Assembly (NCBI GenBank): GCA_963931805.1
Contig: OZ007502.1
Location: 84,848,136-84,912,135 of the forward strand
Source: Microdon myrmicae
Taxonomy: Eukaryota > Arthropoda > Insecta > Diptera > Syrphidae
DNA length: 64,000 nt
Direction: 5' to 3'
Shown: one piece after another, positions 1 to 10,326 of the stretch
How positions within the stretch are numbered: position 1 is the first letter of the stretch
Layout: every line of letters begins with the position of its first letter
Translations under genes and position numbers: made by a program
The notes under the pieces: model-generated
Seen by the model: only the letters and a program-made list of their open reading frames with translations
Databases searched by the model: none
What the model was told of the DNA's origin: nothing

Positions 1-199
1 AATAGTCAAAATAAGAAAATAAAACAAATTTCGAATATAACTAAAAGTAAAACCAAACATGAAAAAAAAAATTAGATATATAAGTAAAATAAAAATATAG
101 ATTAGATGCACGCACAAAATAAAGATCACGCACAAAAATCAAAACCAAAATCTATCCTCCAACATAGGATAGCAGTCTTGCCAAAACTTTGCATACTCT

Positions 200-965
200 A
201 GCCTTTTTTTCACTCGTTTTCTTTAGGTGTTCGTTGAAAGTGTTGTCGAGTATAACACCAAGATATTTAATATAGGGACTGGATCTAATTGTTTGTTCTT
301 CTATTAAAACTTATTAAAACTGCCTCCGTCGTATGTCCGGCTGGTTTCAGTCATACCATATCTAGCCAGCATTTAATGCTCTGGATTGCTTGGGGAGTAA
401 ATATTCTCCTTTGTGTATTATATTTTCCTTGTCATCTAGATATTTAGCTACGGCTACTATCGCCAAATCATCTGCGTTCCCAATGATTGTACCTCCTTCT
501 GGTTCATTGGCCCTGAGCAAACCATCATACATGATATTCTATAATAGCGAACCGAATACAGACACCTGGGGTACACCCGCTGTTATTTTATATTCCTGTG
601 GTCCCCCATCTGTGACATAGAGCAGTCTTCTATCCGAGAAATAGTTTGCTAGTATACGCACCAAGTAGACTGAGAATTGTAGATCACCCAACGCTTCTAG
701 AATCCGACTCCAGTTCACCGAGTTAAATGCATTTGTAACGTCTAGTGTCACCACGGCGCAATACTTTTCGTACCTCCTAGCCACCGTGGTCCAGCTATCG
801 CATTGCGGCCGATGTTGCCCACCACAGATAGTGCCTTACCGGTTGATCTACCTTTCCGGAACCTATACTGCCATTCAGAGAGCCTCGATATTCCCTCAGT
901 AAATTGTTCCAGGCGAGTGGCAATTACTCGCTCAAGCAGTTTTCCTGTTTTTCAGTGTCTCTTGA
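200..965 (-). pseudogene. R1-like non-LTR retrotransposon RT remnant
   Basis: Read on the minus strand, this stretch encodes broken reverse transcriptase of a LINE. Near 965-830 there is a block reading like LLERVIATRLE...QYRFRKGRST, the conserved fingers region. From 784 to 540 the frame holds VTLDVTNAFNSVNW (the first catalytic aspartate region) and then ITAGVPQ. Near 480-430 there is an ADDLAIV block, the catalytic YADD-like motif. Frames change between these blocks, so no single protein is possible. The spacing and the NAFNSVNW and ITAGVPQ wording resemble R1-clade elements more than the Jockey-like copies elsewhere here. No endonuclease part, tail or target duplication was found. The clade call is from recall. 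Confidence 0.75.
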
Positions 966-1002
966 GATCTGCGTTTTGTGTAAATTTATTTGAATCGGTT
1001 GA

Positions 1003-1425
1003 TTAAATTAACTTTTGTATTTGTTTAAAATTAGAAGTATTACATTCAGGATGTTCTGCAGCATGATTCCCACCAAACTTATTTCTCATATCCAACTCCA
1101 GAATTTTAGCGAGAACTCCAGATTGGACTTCGCTTCGCCGAGGATTGTAGAATTTGATGTTATTGATGATTATTCCAGGAAATTCCTTTACGGCTCCACA
1201 AGAATTGTAATTAAATTCCTCTATGACGGATTTACCGGAATTCAATTCTAAATACTTAGCTTGCTGGTTGTTTTGCAACTCTCCCTGGTTCCATTCGGGA
1301 AGTAGGCTCCACCATTTCAGTGCACAAATTGTGGTATAACACTCTGGATTTTTAGCAACAACGTAATTTAAAGCCACCACAAAACTGAATTCAGATAAAA
1401 CTCGAATAAAGGTCGTCTTCTAAAG
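1003..1425 (-). CDS. Unrecognised open frame, possibly non-genic
   Basis: An open frame of about 140 codons runs leftward with no stop and ends at 1003. It contains CYTTICALKWW and a hydrophilic C-terminal half. A second open frame of 62 codons lies just upstream (1391-1579) in another phase. I recognise no domain, signal peptide or membrane segment. It sits next to an R1-like remnant, so it may be decayed mobile DNA or a chance frame. No function is proposed. Confidence 0.2.
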
Positions 1426-1579
1426 AAACTGGATCCTCTGTGTTATTGATGTGATCATCTCCTTTATTGATGTGATCAGCGCCTTCAACTAGTAGTCCTA
1501 CCATAGATGACATACCCGGTCTGTTCCTCTTCATCCACACAAATAAATACAGAAGTGAAATTTTGTTGCCCTTAGACAT

Positions 1580-2488
1580 TTCTCTGTGTTAGTTCAACTA
1601 AATTTCCTGTAACCGAATTTAGTGTTAACAAAAAAGCTTTTGGCGGATTTATCGTCTGTCTATAATTGGTGATGCAGTGTTCCGCCAAACACTGTGCGCA
1701 AAAAAACAAAACGAAACCAGAGCGAATGATAGCGACAATTAAAACACTGGGATCCTTGCTCTTATTCTGTGGTTTTTAGTTTATTGTTGGAATGTTTCGT
1801 CTTTTAGTTGCACAATTATTTTTTACTTTTATTTTATTAAGTACAAATCACCTAACGTCTAAATACACAAACTAGGATACTGTTCTGATATTCTTTTGTC
1901 CTGTGAGTCCAGTAACTAGGCTTAATTCTCGTTTTAATTTAATTTAATTTACTTCTGTTGTTTCCGAATGTCACCGAAGACGAATACCTTTCAATTTTGA
2001 CTCGCGCTGTTTTGTTTCTACCGAAAACGAATATCTTTAAGTCTTGTTCGTACAAGTACCCTCGCGTGACGTCCCGTCGTTGTCTCTCCTAACCAACTCC
2101 CCCGTTGGGGTTCTCGATGTCGACCTTTTCGTTTTTCGTTACGCGGATACCCCCTCGTCGGAGTTCTTTAACTCTCCACGACTACTCTTTGTCCTGAGGT
2201 TTCCTGTTTCGTCACAGGCCGGGTGCACCCGCACACACATACGCGGACGTTGCTGCCTATGTGGCTGAAGATCTTCCTGGGAACCCGGAGTTTACACCTT
2301 CTGTCGAATCGATCGGTATATCTTTGGTGTGGTTTATTATTCCTAGCGATCCATTTTTGGCCACAATAATTATCTTCGGTTGCGATAATTATATTTGCTT
2401 TTCCTTATGGGAACAGCGTTGTCGTCAATTGCTGTTTCTCCGCAATGGCTTTGTTTGGACACGTGCGCTTTTCGGTTTTGGGATCTTG
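1580..2488. other. No recognisable feature
   Basis: This AT-rich stretch contains short open frames only (for example 2044-2268). None shows a motif I recognise. No repeats with the rest of the window were noticed. Confidence 0.5.
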
Positions 2489-2498
2489 CAAGGAATTA

Positions 2499-2928
2499 TT
2501 ATTATTATTATTATTATTATTATTTATTGGCCTGTAGCAACCCGGAAGTTCATGACCTCACCGACTCGGCTTCGCCATCCTTCCCTGTCCTGGGCACTCT
2601 CCTTCCACGCTCCACCATTCGATCCGATCTCCTCAAGGTCAAACCTAACATTGTCCTCCCATCTCCGTCGCGGCCGTCCTACCAGTCTCTTTCCCGTTGG
2701 TCTACCGTCAAGAATTCTATGCACGGTCCTATCGTTCCCCATTCGCGCCACGTGTCCGGCCCATCTTAATCTTCGCGACTTGATTACTCTCACTATTGTA
2801 GGTTTGCGATATAGTTCTTCCAATTCGTGGTTATGGAGTCTCCTCCATTGTCCTGCCTCCTCGTCATATTTACCTCCAAAGATGCCTCTCAAAACTTTAT
2901 TCTCGAATAGACGGAATTTGTTTTCTTC
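2499..2928 (-). mobile_element. 5'-truncated RTE insertion (3' end only)
   Basis: This is the last ~143 codons of the RTE-type polyprotein that is nearly full length at 25.4-28.15 kb, ending in an (AAT)n tail. On the minus strand it runs GRPTGKR...GRPRRRWEDN and stops next to the tail. The direct repeat CAAGGAATTA at 2489-2498 and 2929-2938 is an exact 10-bp target-site duplication, so this is the original insertion site. Compared with the long copy it differs at a few codons (GGAWK instead of GQAWK, RVATGQ instead of RVPTGQ). Severe 5' truncation is normal for LINE integration. Confidence 0.92.
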
Positions 2929-4075
2929 CAAGGAATTAGAGGTGCTATTTGCGTACATGAGAGATATGCATCATGCTACTTGTGGTTTTAGGGAATTGTA
3001 TTGATTAGATGAAATTGCGTAAATGGATTTGAATTGAATGGATGAATTGAATTCAATATTAGGAAATTTTGAACATTAAGTTCGATTGATTTCTGCTATT
3101 GAATTCAATGTTGGTGTCTGAAATGTTACTTATTGTTTCAGGTGGGAGTAAGGACTTTTGGGACACGTGTCTGTGGGCACGTGTAATTGGATAAAGGTGA
3201 GTATGTTCCCTGGCGGACAGGACATCTCAACCTATACTGGGTTCGTAGCTCTTAAAAGAAAAACATTTCTCTACGACAAAGCCAATCCGAAACGATCTGT
3301 GGCGAATTTACAACATCTTCCCCAAAAATTCTTCGTACCAAACCCTGACGATCAGTTGCTGCGTGAATTTTCATACACAAAAAAAAAAAAAAACTATAAA
3401 CATATAGAAAAAAGAAGTTTGATTAAAATCTCTCTCACTCGCCGATAGAAGCGGAACAAGAAACAATTAAAAAAATTATTTTATAACCATTTTAAAAAGA
3501 CAAATAAAGTTGAGCATAATATTTAATGGCCGATTTTAAGTACCGATATATTTAACAATCCCAGATAGTCAATGACGGATATTATTTCCATATCAACGAG
3601 CAGCTCAACAAATACATTAACGAAGTGCCTCCTGGTGCGCTATTGCAAAATTGTTAGAAAGTTGTCCAAAGGTATCCACGCCTTTATTGAGAAGTTAAAT
3701 TAGTTGTTATTCCCCTTCAGTACCCGACAATAACAGGTACCATTCTATTAATATATGAAGACTTTTAAAAAGTATCAAACCGAAGTCTAATATTATATTT
3801 GGTTCGATTCTACATACATCAAGGCTGTTATCGGTAAGGATTTAAGCTTCGGTTTATATAAATTGAACAATACAGAGGAAAACCGGAAAGGGTTCGAAAT
3901 AATTAAGAATCATTGCAATCTGCGCGTGGTTCTCCACCCATTTTATCAGGGCTTTGTTAAGGGTCTTTTCGAATACTTTTCTGACGCTTGGAAGTAAACT
4001 TATCGAACGCATGTTCATTGGGTTTGTACAGTCTTTGCCCTTTTGTTGAGATGCGCTGTATGACTGACGTTTTCC
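2524..4075. repeat. Donor copy of a 1.5-kb inverted segmental duplication
   Basis: From 4075 down to the RTE fragment, this segment reappears reverse-complemented from 28288 onward with very few changes. One difference seen is the base in AACTAATT versus AACTGATT near 3703 and 28662. It contains part of J1a, about 900 bp of unrecognised DNA, an open frame at 3158-3448 (MGHVSVGTCNW start, lysine-rich end), and the short RTE insertion. Only this copy has both RTE target duplications, so it is the older arrangement. The 3158-3448 frame is identical in both copies, but so is the surrounding DNA, so conservation is no evidence of function. Confidence 0.9.
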
Positions 4076-5473
4076 AACGCGCGGGAAAGTATGCATTATT
4101 CAACGCGTTGTTAAACAGGACCGTGTATATATCTGCCATTGGGGGCAGGTTCTTGAGTACTGCTGTTAGGGACTCCAGCTATTCACGCTGACTTTTTGCA
4201 TCTCAATGAGTCGAAGATGCCCTTTCTTCCCTCATAATTAAAAGCCTATTAGCCCTAACATTGGCATTAATGTCAATTGACAAAATATCCTTATTGAATT
4301 CAGTAAAACCGGCATTCTCTGATTGCCAAAATGAAATTTCATTTCGGAGGTGCAGGTGATTCAGTAAAGGTCTGTCCTCCAAGTCGTGGTTTCGGTTAAT
4401 GCTTTCATTCACCTTGTACATTTCCTGAAAGACAGGTCCCATAGCGTTCACCTTTTCAATATATCTTCGATCACGAAGATCTCATTATTGCGGATCGCGT
4501 TCTCTGTATCTATGGCAATGTCGATTACCCGCTGCTTGTATACATCAGTACGTGGTCCAAATTCCACACTGTATCTCGTTTTGATTACTTCTCCTGAATA
4601 TGTTATTAATTTGTGGGAATATATTCGGGTTATTAGTTTTTGTAGCTCGAATTCTGTTGTTAAAATACAAATTTGTTGCTTTATGTAATTGTTGGAGCTT
4701 TTTTAATCGGGATTCAGTGATATCATCTCCTGGTCCCGTCTGTCTGTAAACTGTCTGTGTAATTGTTTTAGTTTCGATAGCAGTCTGCTCCTTTTCTTGT
4801 GGAGTGCGATTATTATTGTGTTTCTGTACATGTTTATGTGATCTGTAACTGTTGTTTCGGGAATTGTTTTGTCCATTGTCCGTTTTACGGTTTCGTCCAT
4901 TTGTTGGATGTATTTGTCGATTTCGTCATTTGTCAGGTTTCTGTTTATTGGCAGATTAAAGTCATTCGAACGAAGTTCTCTTGTTAATGATGTGGTGAAC
5001 CGCGGCCATCGCATTGCCCCGTAGTTGTAGGGTTGCGGGATCACGAATTTCTCCAGATCTGCCAGATCGCTCAGAAGCTTTATTACTGTCGTGAATGCAC
5101 AGTGGTCACTGTCGTATTCTATTGTCCGTATACAGTTTCTGTTTCGTCTGTTGGTGATAAGTAGTCTCAGTAGTAAGTCAATAAGCAAGATATCTAAGAA
5201 CGATCGACCTCTAGGGAACGATGGATATTCCGTAGCTATTAGGTCAGTTCTATATTCTATATGATACTGATCTAACCAACCAACCAACTGATTTCCTCTG
5301 GCATTCGATATATAATTACCCCAATTTTTATGGATGGTGTTCCTATCTCCACCAAAAATAAAATAGTAATTCGAATGGCCTATCATATGTTTCGGGTTTA
5401 ACTTTGTTTCATCTACCAGAAGTACATCAGGGTGTAGTGCTCCAGAAAGCCCCATCATCCTAATTTGATTCAA
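3907..5473 (-). pseudogene. Decayed Jockey-like LINE, copy J1a
   Basis: Minus-strand remnants of an endonuclease/RT LINE. The frame at 5473-4703 carries the late endonuclease and the linker to the RT, with GRSFLDILLID, YDSDHCAFT (the SDH end motif of AP-type endonucleases) and RTMDKTIPET. The frames at 4451-4203 and 4139-3907 carry the start of the RT (NPMNMRSISLLPS...VFEKTLNKALIKW). The frame is broken between these blocks and the rest of the RT is absent. The linker is very close to that of J1b at 45.2-45.5 kb, so both belong to one family. Sequence left of about 3907 no longer matches an RT. Confidence 0.85.
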
Positions 5474-5990
5474 TTAAATCACATGAATCTAAACGATTCC
5501 AAAACCAATATCGAACAACCATCGCAGCTGCTCGAAATAACAAACATCCAAAAAATCTAAACGATTTCCGAATCGTTATCGAGCAACCAGCAGCTGCTCA
5601 AAATAACAAACTCCTTTGCACCCCAAGCCAAAAACCCTGGCAGCTGATTGAATACCATCAGCAAAATCAATATCGAGCAACCGTGGCATCTGCTCAAATA
5701 TGATTGGCCAAACAAACTTTCATGTGTTTCAGGGTTCAAGAATAAAAAGGAAAACGAACATGTTTCAGTCTTTCTTATCAATCTTTTTTATCATAACGAT
5801 CATTCGGATCGTTCGATTTTACATTGGACGAAGCACGTCCAAGCAGCTATGTTATTTACAAAAAGATAGTATTGCAAATAAATAAAGTCATTTAAAAACA
5901 AAGGGATTATTTTCATTCGAACAACTACGCATGCTACGCTCTTCCCTCAATCACAGAGGAAGCACGGCGCAGCATAACAAGGGTTTTCAT
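5474..5990. repeat. Dispersed repeat R, copy 1
   Basis: The stretch holds three imperfect copies of a motif like ATCGAGCAACC...GCAGCTGCTC near 5503-5545, 5571-5612 and 5664-5700, preceded by TCTAAACGATT. It ends in CGCTCTTCCCTC...GAGGAAGCACGGCG near 5936-5970. The same landmarks, CTAAACGATTTCC, GCAGCTGCT and CGCTCTTCCCTC...GAGGAAGCACGGCG, recur in order at 32.1-32.6 kb. An AATAAA-rich stretch precedes the final block. It may be an LTR or MITE of an unknown element, but no ends or target duplication could be fixed. Confidence 0.45.
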
Positions 5991-6432
5991 CTTGCAAGGC
6001 ATACCTGTGTCGTCCCAGTGAGGTGCTTTTGATTATCAGTCCATCAACCAAGCTCCGAAAGTATTTTCTCCCAACCATTTTTCGAAGCATATAACTAAGT
6101 GGAGTGGTATAACACGGGGGAGGCTGTGCATTAGGTCCGATCAAACCACTCAGTAATTACGCCGAACTGCCACGATAGCAAAAGTCGTCAGTTAAACCTT
6201 CGTATCCGCAATTAAATAAATGACACTGCCTGCTTACTGACTCAACCATTCATACGGCCCATTTGGGGCTTTGCAGTTTGGGAAAAACATCAGAAAGTCG
6301 ATATACTCTCCTTTCTCTCGCTTATGGTTGATAATAGTCCAGTCATCTTAGGCCAGGAACGGAAGATTTGCTATACGCCCTTAATGATAGGATCGTAATC
6401 CAAACAGGCTTGTCTTCCTTTTTGGTTTTTGT
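5991..6432. other. No recognisable feature
   Basis: I see no coding motif or repeat. A 65-codon minus-strand frame at 5947-6144 has no recognised family. Confidence 0.4.
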
Positions 6433-6445
6433 GTTATTTTTTCTT

Positions 6446-6567
6446 GCCCATAAAAATAAATTATTATGAAAAATTTAACAAGCCTCGAGACTTGCTAAAT
6501 AAGGTCAAGATCGGATCCCGCTTGTAGTGCCGATGATGATGATGATGATGATGATGACGATGATGAT
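6446..6567 (+). mobile_element. tRNA-Asp SINE, 5'-truncated
   Basis: This carries only the 3' half of the SINE: the ACTTGCTAAATAAGG block, the CCGATGATGATG junction and a (GAT)n tail. The 13-bp direct repeats GTTATTTTTTCTT at 6433-6445 and 6568-6580 flank it exactly. The tRNA head was therefore missing at insertion and not lost later. Confidence 0.88.
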
Positions 6568-6743
6568 GTTATTTTTTCTTTACATTTTTTAATTGTATTA
6601 AATAATATTGAATTCAGTTCTATGAATCAAAAAAAATAATAATGATCTGCCCAATATTTTAAAATAAAAAGGGCCTTGCAACTTTTTTCCTGTTACTATC
6701 ACCTTTGTTCTGTTTATTAATCACAAACGCTCAAAAGACGAAT

Positions 6744-6952
6744 CATCATCATCATCATCATCATCGGCACTATAACCGGGAGCCGGTCTTGGCCTTATTT
6801 AGCAAGTCCTGGGGCTTGTTAAATTTTCCATAATGATTTTTTTTTCCGGGCAAGGTCATTAGGCTTGCGCCAGAGGCTCCCCGACGGGGAATCGAACCCC
6901 GGTCTCCCGCGTGACAGGCGGGTATACTAACCACTATACTATCGAGGAGCCA
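6744..6952 (-). mobile_element. tRNA-Asp SINE, full length
   Basis: On the minus strand the head folds as tRNA-Asp(GTC). It has an A box in GTATAGTGGTTAGTAT, an intact anticodon stem CCCGC/GCGGG around CTGTCAC, and the B box GGTTCGATTCC. A tRNA-unrelated body follows (GGCGCAAG, CTTGCCCGGAAAA, GGACTTGCTAAATAAGGCC), then CCGATGATGATG. The 13-bp target duplication TCAAAAGACGAAT lies at 6731-6743 and 6953-6965. This is the best-preserved head in the window and could be mis-called as a tRNA gene. Confidence 0.93.
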
Positions 6953-6965
6953 TCAAAAGACGAAT

Positions 6966-8345
6966 ACTCAATTAAAAATTGAATCATTTAGATGTTAAAA
7001 TTTCTTGAAGAAATCTTTGTATTAAAGTAGGCTTTCCAATTTAAATGATTGTATTTTAAAAACATTCCAGAATACGGCTGCAATGAATTGTAAACTTATT
7101 GCCCAAGCGATAGCTCACACATAAATTCGTGGAACTCTGTTTATCACAGCAGAACTATATAACCATAAATCTCAATGAACATATAACCGACCTCGTTTAG
7201 AATTCAGATTCTGTGACACGTTTTGTTTGTAGAGGAAAATCCTTCCCATACATCAATGGTACATGCGAACGTTAGAGTTTGCCATAGTAAGAAGTGCCAC
7301 TACAATTCTGAATTCCTTAAAAAAAAGTAAGCTTTAAACAGACTTCCACATAACCTCACATAAGCGATGTGCAACATTTTTCCTATACCAATACCTTTTA
7401 TTCGAACATTGCCTAGATGTGTTTTAATTACAGGTACCACAGTCTGGTTGTACCTCGGAATTAATCTTCAATACTTCCTACTGCAGGAAACGAATTTCAG
7501 AAAACTAATTATCCTTTTCTCCGTCTGTTCAATATAATTAATAACATTAATCGCATCTTTTCAAGGAATCGGACTCTTATACTTATCCTATCAACTCAGG
7601 ATATTCATAATAAATACAAAGTACCTTAACGTCTCTGCCAGTTTATTGCATTTATCGATTTATTGAAATATCCTAATCCATTGATGCAAACTCCAACGAT
7701 ATCCTTTGGGTGTGAAATTTATCCTACACAACTGCACAAACCTGACTGTAACTCTACCATGCTCGTGGTAGTTCCGAGAATTATAGAGTGGTAAAGGAAA
7801 AGCGTTATTTATCATCTGCCATTATTCAAGGCTTCAAGGATTAAGCATTCCTGTCGGTTGTGTTTATTGGGATGATTCCCAGAAATGGGAAGCAATCAGT
7901 TTTTATCCAAATGTAGTTCAGATCACAAACTTTACGGTCAGTGAAGGGCAAAATATTCAATTTAAACCACAGCAAAGATCCGTGTGGAAATTTAAATCCC
8001 TTCAGAGAAGTCCTTTTGATGGTTTACAAAACGGAAATACTGCACAAGAATTACAACAAAAACGTAAAACTTCGGAGTTGTGGTTGTGTTTTTATGTGAT
8101 GGTAAAATTTAAAAACCGCTGTTGTGATGGACTTAAGGAAGGACCGGTAGGGAATCGAAAGCCCAACCATGCGCATGTAAGAAACTTCCCCCAAACGATC
8201 TCTTTACATGGCGTTTTCCATCAATAAATATTCGTACAGGTGAGAGACTTCTACGGAAGCAACCGTTTCTTTAGATTTTTGTATCGGCAAAAACCCGTGC
8301 GTACTAGGACGTTATTTGACATCTGTCTTGGAAAGTGTGGCATTG
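6966..8345. other. No recognisable feature
   Basis: A 1.4-kb AT-rich stretch between the SINE and the Ty3 element. An 81-codon frame at 7982-8227 has no recognisable domain. No repeats shared with the rest of the window were noticed. Confidence 0.5.
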
Positions 8346-8349
8346 AATC

Positions 8350-10237
8350 TATGGGTATTTATTGTAGATTGTTTTAGTTATGTGCAACCTAGTGCACAGG
8401 TTCACTAAACCGTCCTAGCTTTCTGATCTCTGATGTCGGCGAGGAGGCTGAGCCACTATGGCTGGTTGTCACTCGAACGATTAGAGGTACTCCGCAAAAA
8501 AAGATAAACTGACTCCAAATTCTTTATTTTATTTCCACTTTTATTGCAAATCAGTGCTTACGACTTAGAAACATTTAATTCAATTTGGTAAACTAGTTAA
8601 TGATTTATTGAATGTACAAAAGGTAATTGTCAGGAACTTAATACATATGAACACTGAATTCAAATTGGTTAAACTAGTTAATGATTTATTGAATGTACAA
8701 AAAGTAATTGTCAGGAACTTAATACATATGAACACTGTATTCAAATTAGTTAGAAACATTTAATTCAATTTGGTAAACTAGTTAATGATTTATTGAATGT
8801 ACAAAAGGTAATTGTCAGGAACTTAATACATATGAACACTGAATTCAAATTGGTTAAACTAGTTAATGATTTATTGAATGTACAAAAAGTAATTGTCAGG
8901 AACTTAATACACATGAACACTGAATTCAAATTGGTTAGAAACATTTAATTCAATTTGGTAAACTAGTTAATGATTTATTGAATGTACAAAAAGTAGTTGT
9001 CAGGAACTTAATACACATGAACACTGAATTCAAATTGGTTAGAAACATTTAATTCAATTTGGTAAACTAGTTAATGATTTATTGAATGTACAAAAGGTAA
9101 TTGTCAGGAACTTAATACATATGAACACTGAATTCAAATTGGTTAAACTAGTTAATGATTTATTGAATGTACAAAAAGTAATTGTCAGGAACTTAATACA
9201 CATGAACACTGAATTCAAATTGGTTAGAAACATTTAATTCAATTTGGTAAACTAGTTAATGATTTATTGAATGTACAAAAAGTAGTTGTCAGGAACTTAA
9301 TACACATGAACACTGAATTCAAATTGGTTAGAAACATTTAATTCAATTTGGTAAACTAGTTAATGATTTATTGAAACCGACTCGCGCGCGTCGCAGATAA
9401 TGGCGACTCTAGGCCCGATTCTGATGGTGGTTGATTTCCGACTAACTTTTTCTCGAGGCGACAGGATACCAAAAAAACCTCTCTATCGCCTCGATGACCA
9501 TATTTGGTCATTTTTTTCTTCCTACTTGGTTCCCCATTTGCTAAGGGTTGAACACACAGCCTGTGGTGCTCATCGTTTGTGTCGCCCAGCATGCGGACCA
9601 CTACATTGGGTAAACATAAAAACAACACATTCGCAGCTGGGGCGAGTTGTTCTGTGGTTAATGTATTTGCATGATCAGCGCCTACATTGTAGCATTATTG
9701 CCGTTCGTGCACATTGCAGCCGTTGGCATTTACACAGTCGCGCCGGCGTGCGTGTATTTACGCTGGCAAGTTCTCTATTGCCCGTGTGTGGCATTTCGGG
9801 TACGTATCAAGAGAAAATATAAACATTTCTCGTTGCATAGTCGCCGTTTCTTATGATCAATTTCTTGATAGGGAATAATGCAATGTTGGTTGCTAGATGT
9901 GCGACCAATTTGTACTTCTTATAGCGTGTTTGGGTTTTGCTATCTTTGAACAGCGCAGTTAAGTATTGCAGCTGGTGGTTAGTCGTATGGGCAGGTAGGT
10001 TGTACCTTTCCGGTCTTATTATGCCCCTGTTGGATTCTTATAAATGTTATTATGAAGTTTCTATTTAGGGGAAATGCCTGTTATTGCTGATACACTTTAT
10101 GTATCAGCAGACATTGCGGTTGTTATATATGCTAGTGCAGGTAAGTACGTGCTTTATTGGCGCCGAAGGCTCAAAAACGAGGGTTTACCTGGTGGTAGGC
10201 TAGCAGGTGCGTAGTGTCGTTCGCTAGAACCGCTACA
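8350..10237 (-). repeat. 3' LTR of the Ty3 element
   Basis: In element orientation it starts TGTAGCGGTTCTAGCG at 10237. It carries a perfect 9-bp stem (10085-10093 with 10101-10109), a tandem array, and an AATAAA-rich stretch near 8520 that suits a polyadenylation signal. At 1.89 kb it is long for this clade. Small open frames (minus 9368-9628, plus 9400-9822) are present identically in both LTRs and have no recognised domain. Confidence 0.93.
8568..9375. repeat. Tandem array inside the 3' LTR
   Basis: Eight copies of a unit marked by AACTAGTTAATGATTTATTG and GTCAGGAACTTAATACA. Successive units alternate between about 82 and 103 bp, because every second one carries an extra TTAGAAACATTTAATTCAA block. 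The true period is therefore a ~185-bp dimer. The array lies between the polyadenylation-like region and the unique 5' part of the LTR. Confidence 0.9.
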
Positions 10238-10251
10238 GCACCCCCCCCCCC
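10238..10251 (-). other. Polypurine tract
   Basis: An 11-G run followed by TGC (minus strand) abuts the start of the 3' LTR. This is where an LTR element's plus-strand primer must lie. A nearly all-G tract is unusual, and the related element at 41.4 kb has an even longer one. Confidence 0.75.
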
Positions 10252-10326
10252 AGTGACTCAGTCACGATAATAAAAAAAAATAAGGAGGTATTACGCGTGA
10301 GGCGTGCTCTTGGGCGTTTGTGGTTA

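Noticed and set aside
2261..3004. 247-codon plus-strand frame
   Set aside because: It is the antisense of the RTE C-terminus; similar antisense frames appear at every RTE copy.
8568..9375. CRISPR-like array
   Set aside because: Units are contiguous near-identical repeats without unique spacers, and the array sits inside an LTR of a eukaryotic element.
9400..9822. 140-codon LTR-encoded protein (also at 16526-16948)
   Set aside because: It is antisense to the element, has no domain, and is identical in both LTRs only because the LTRs are.
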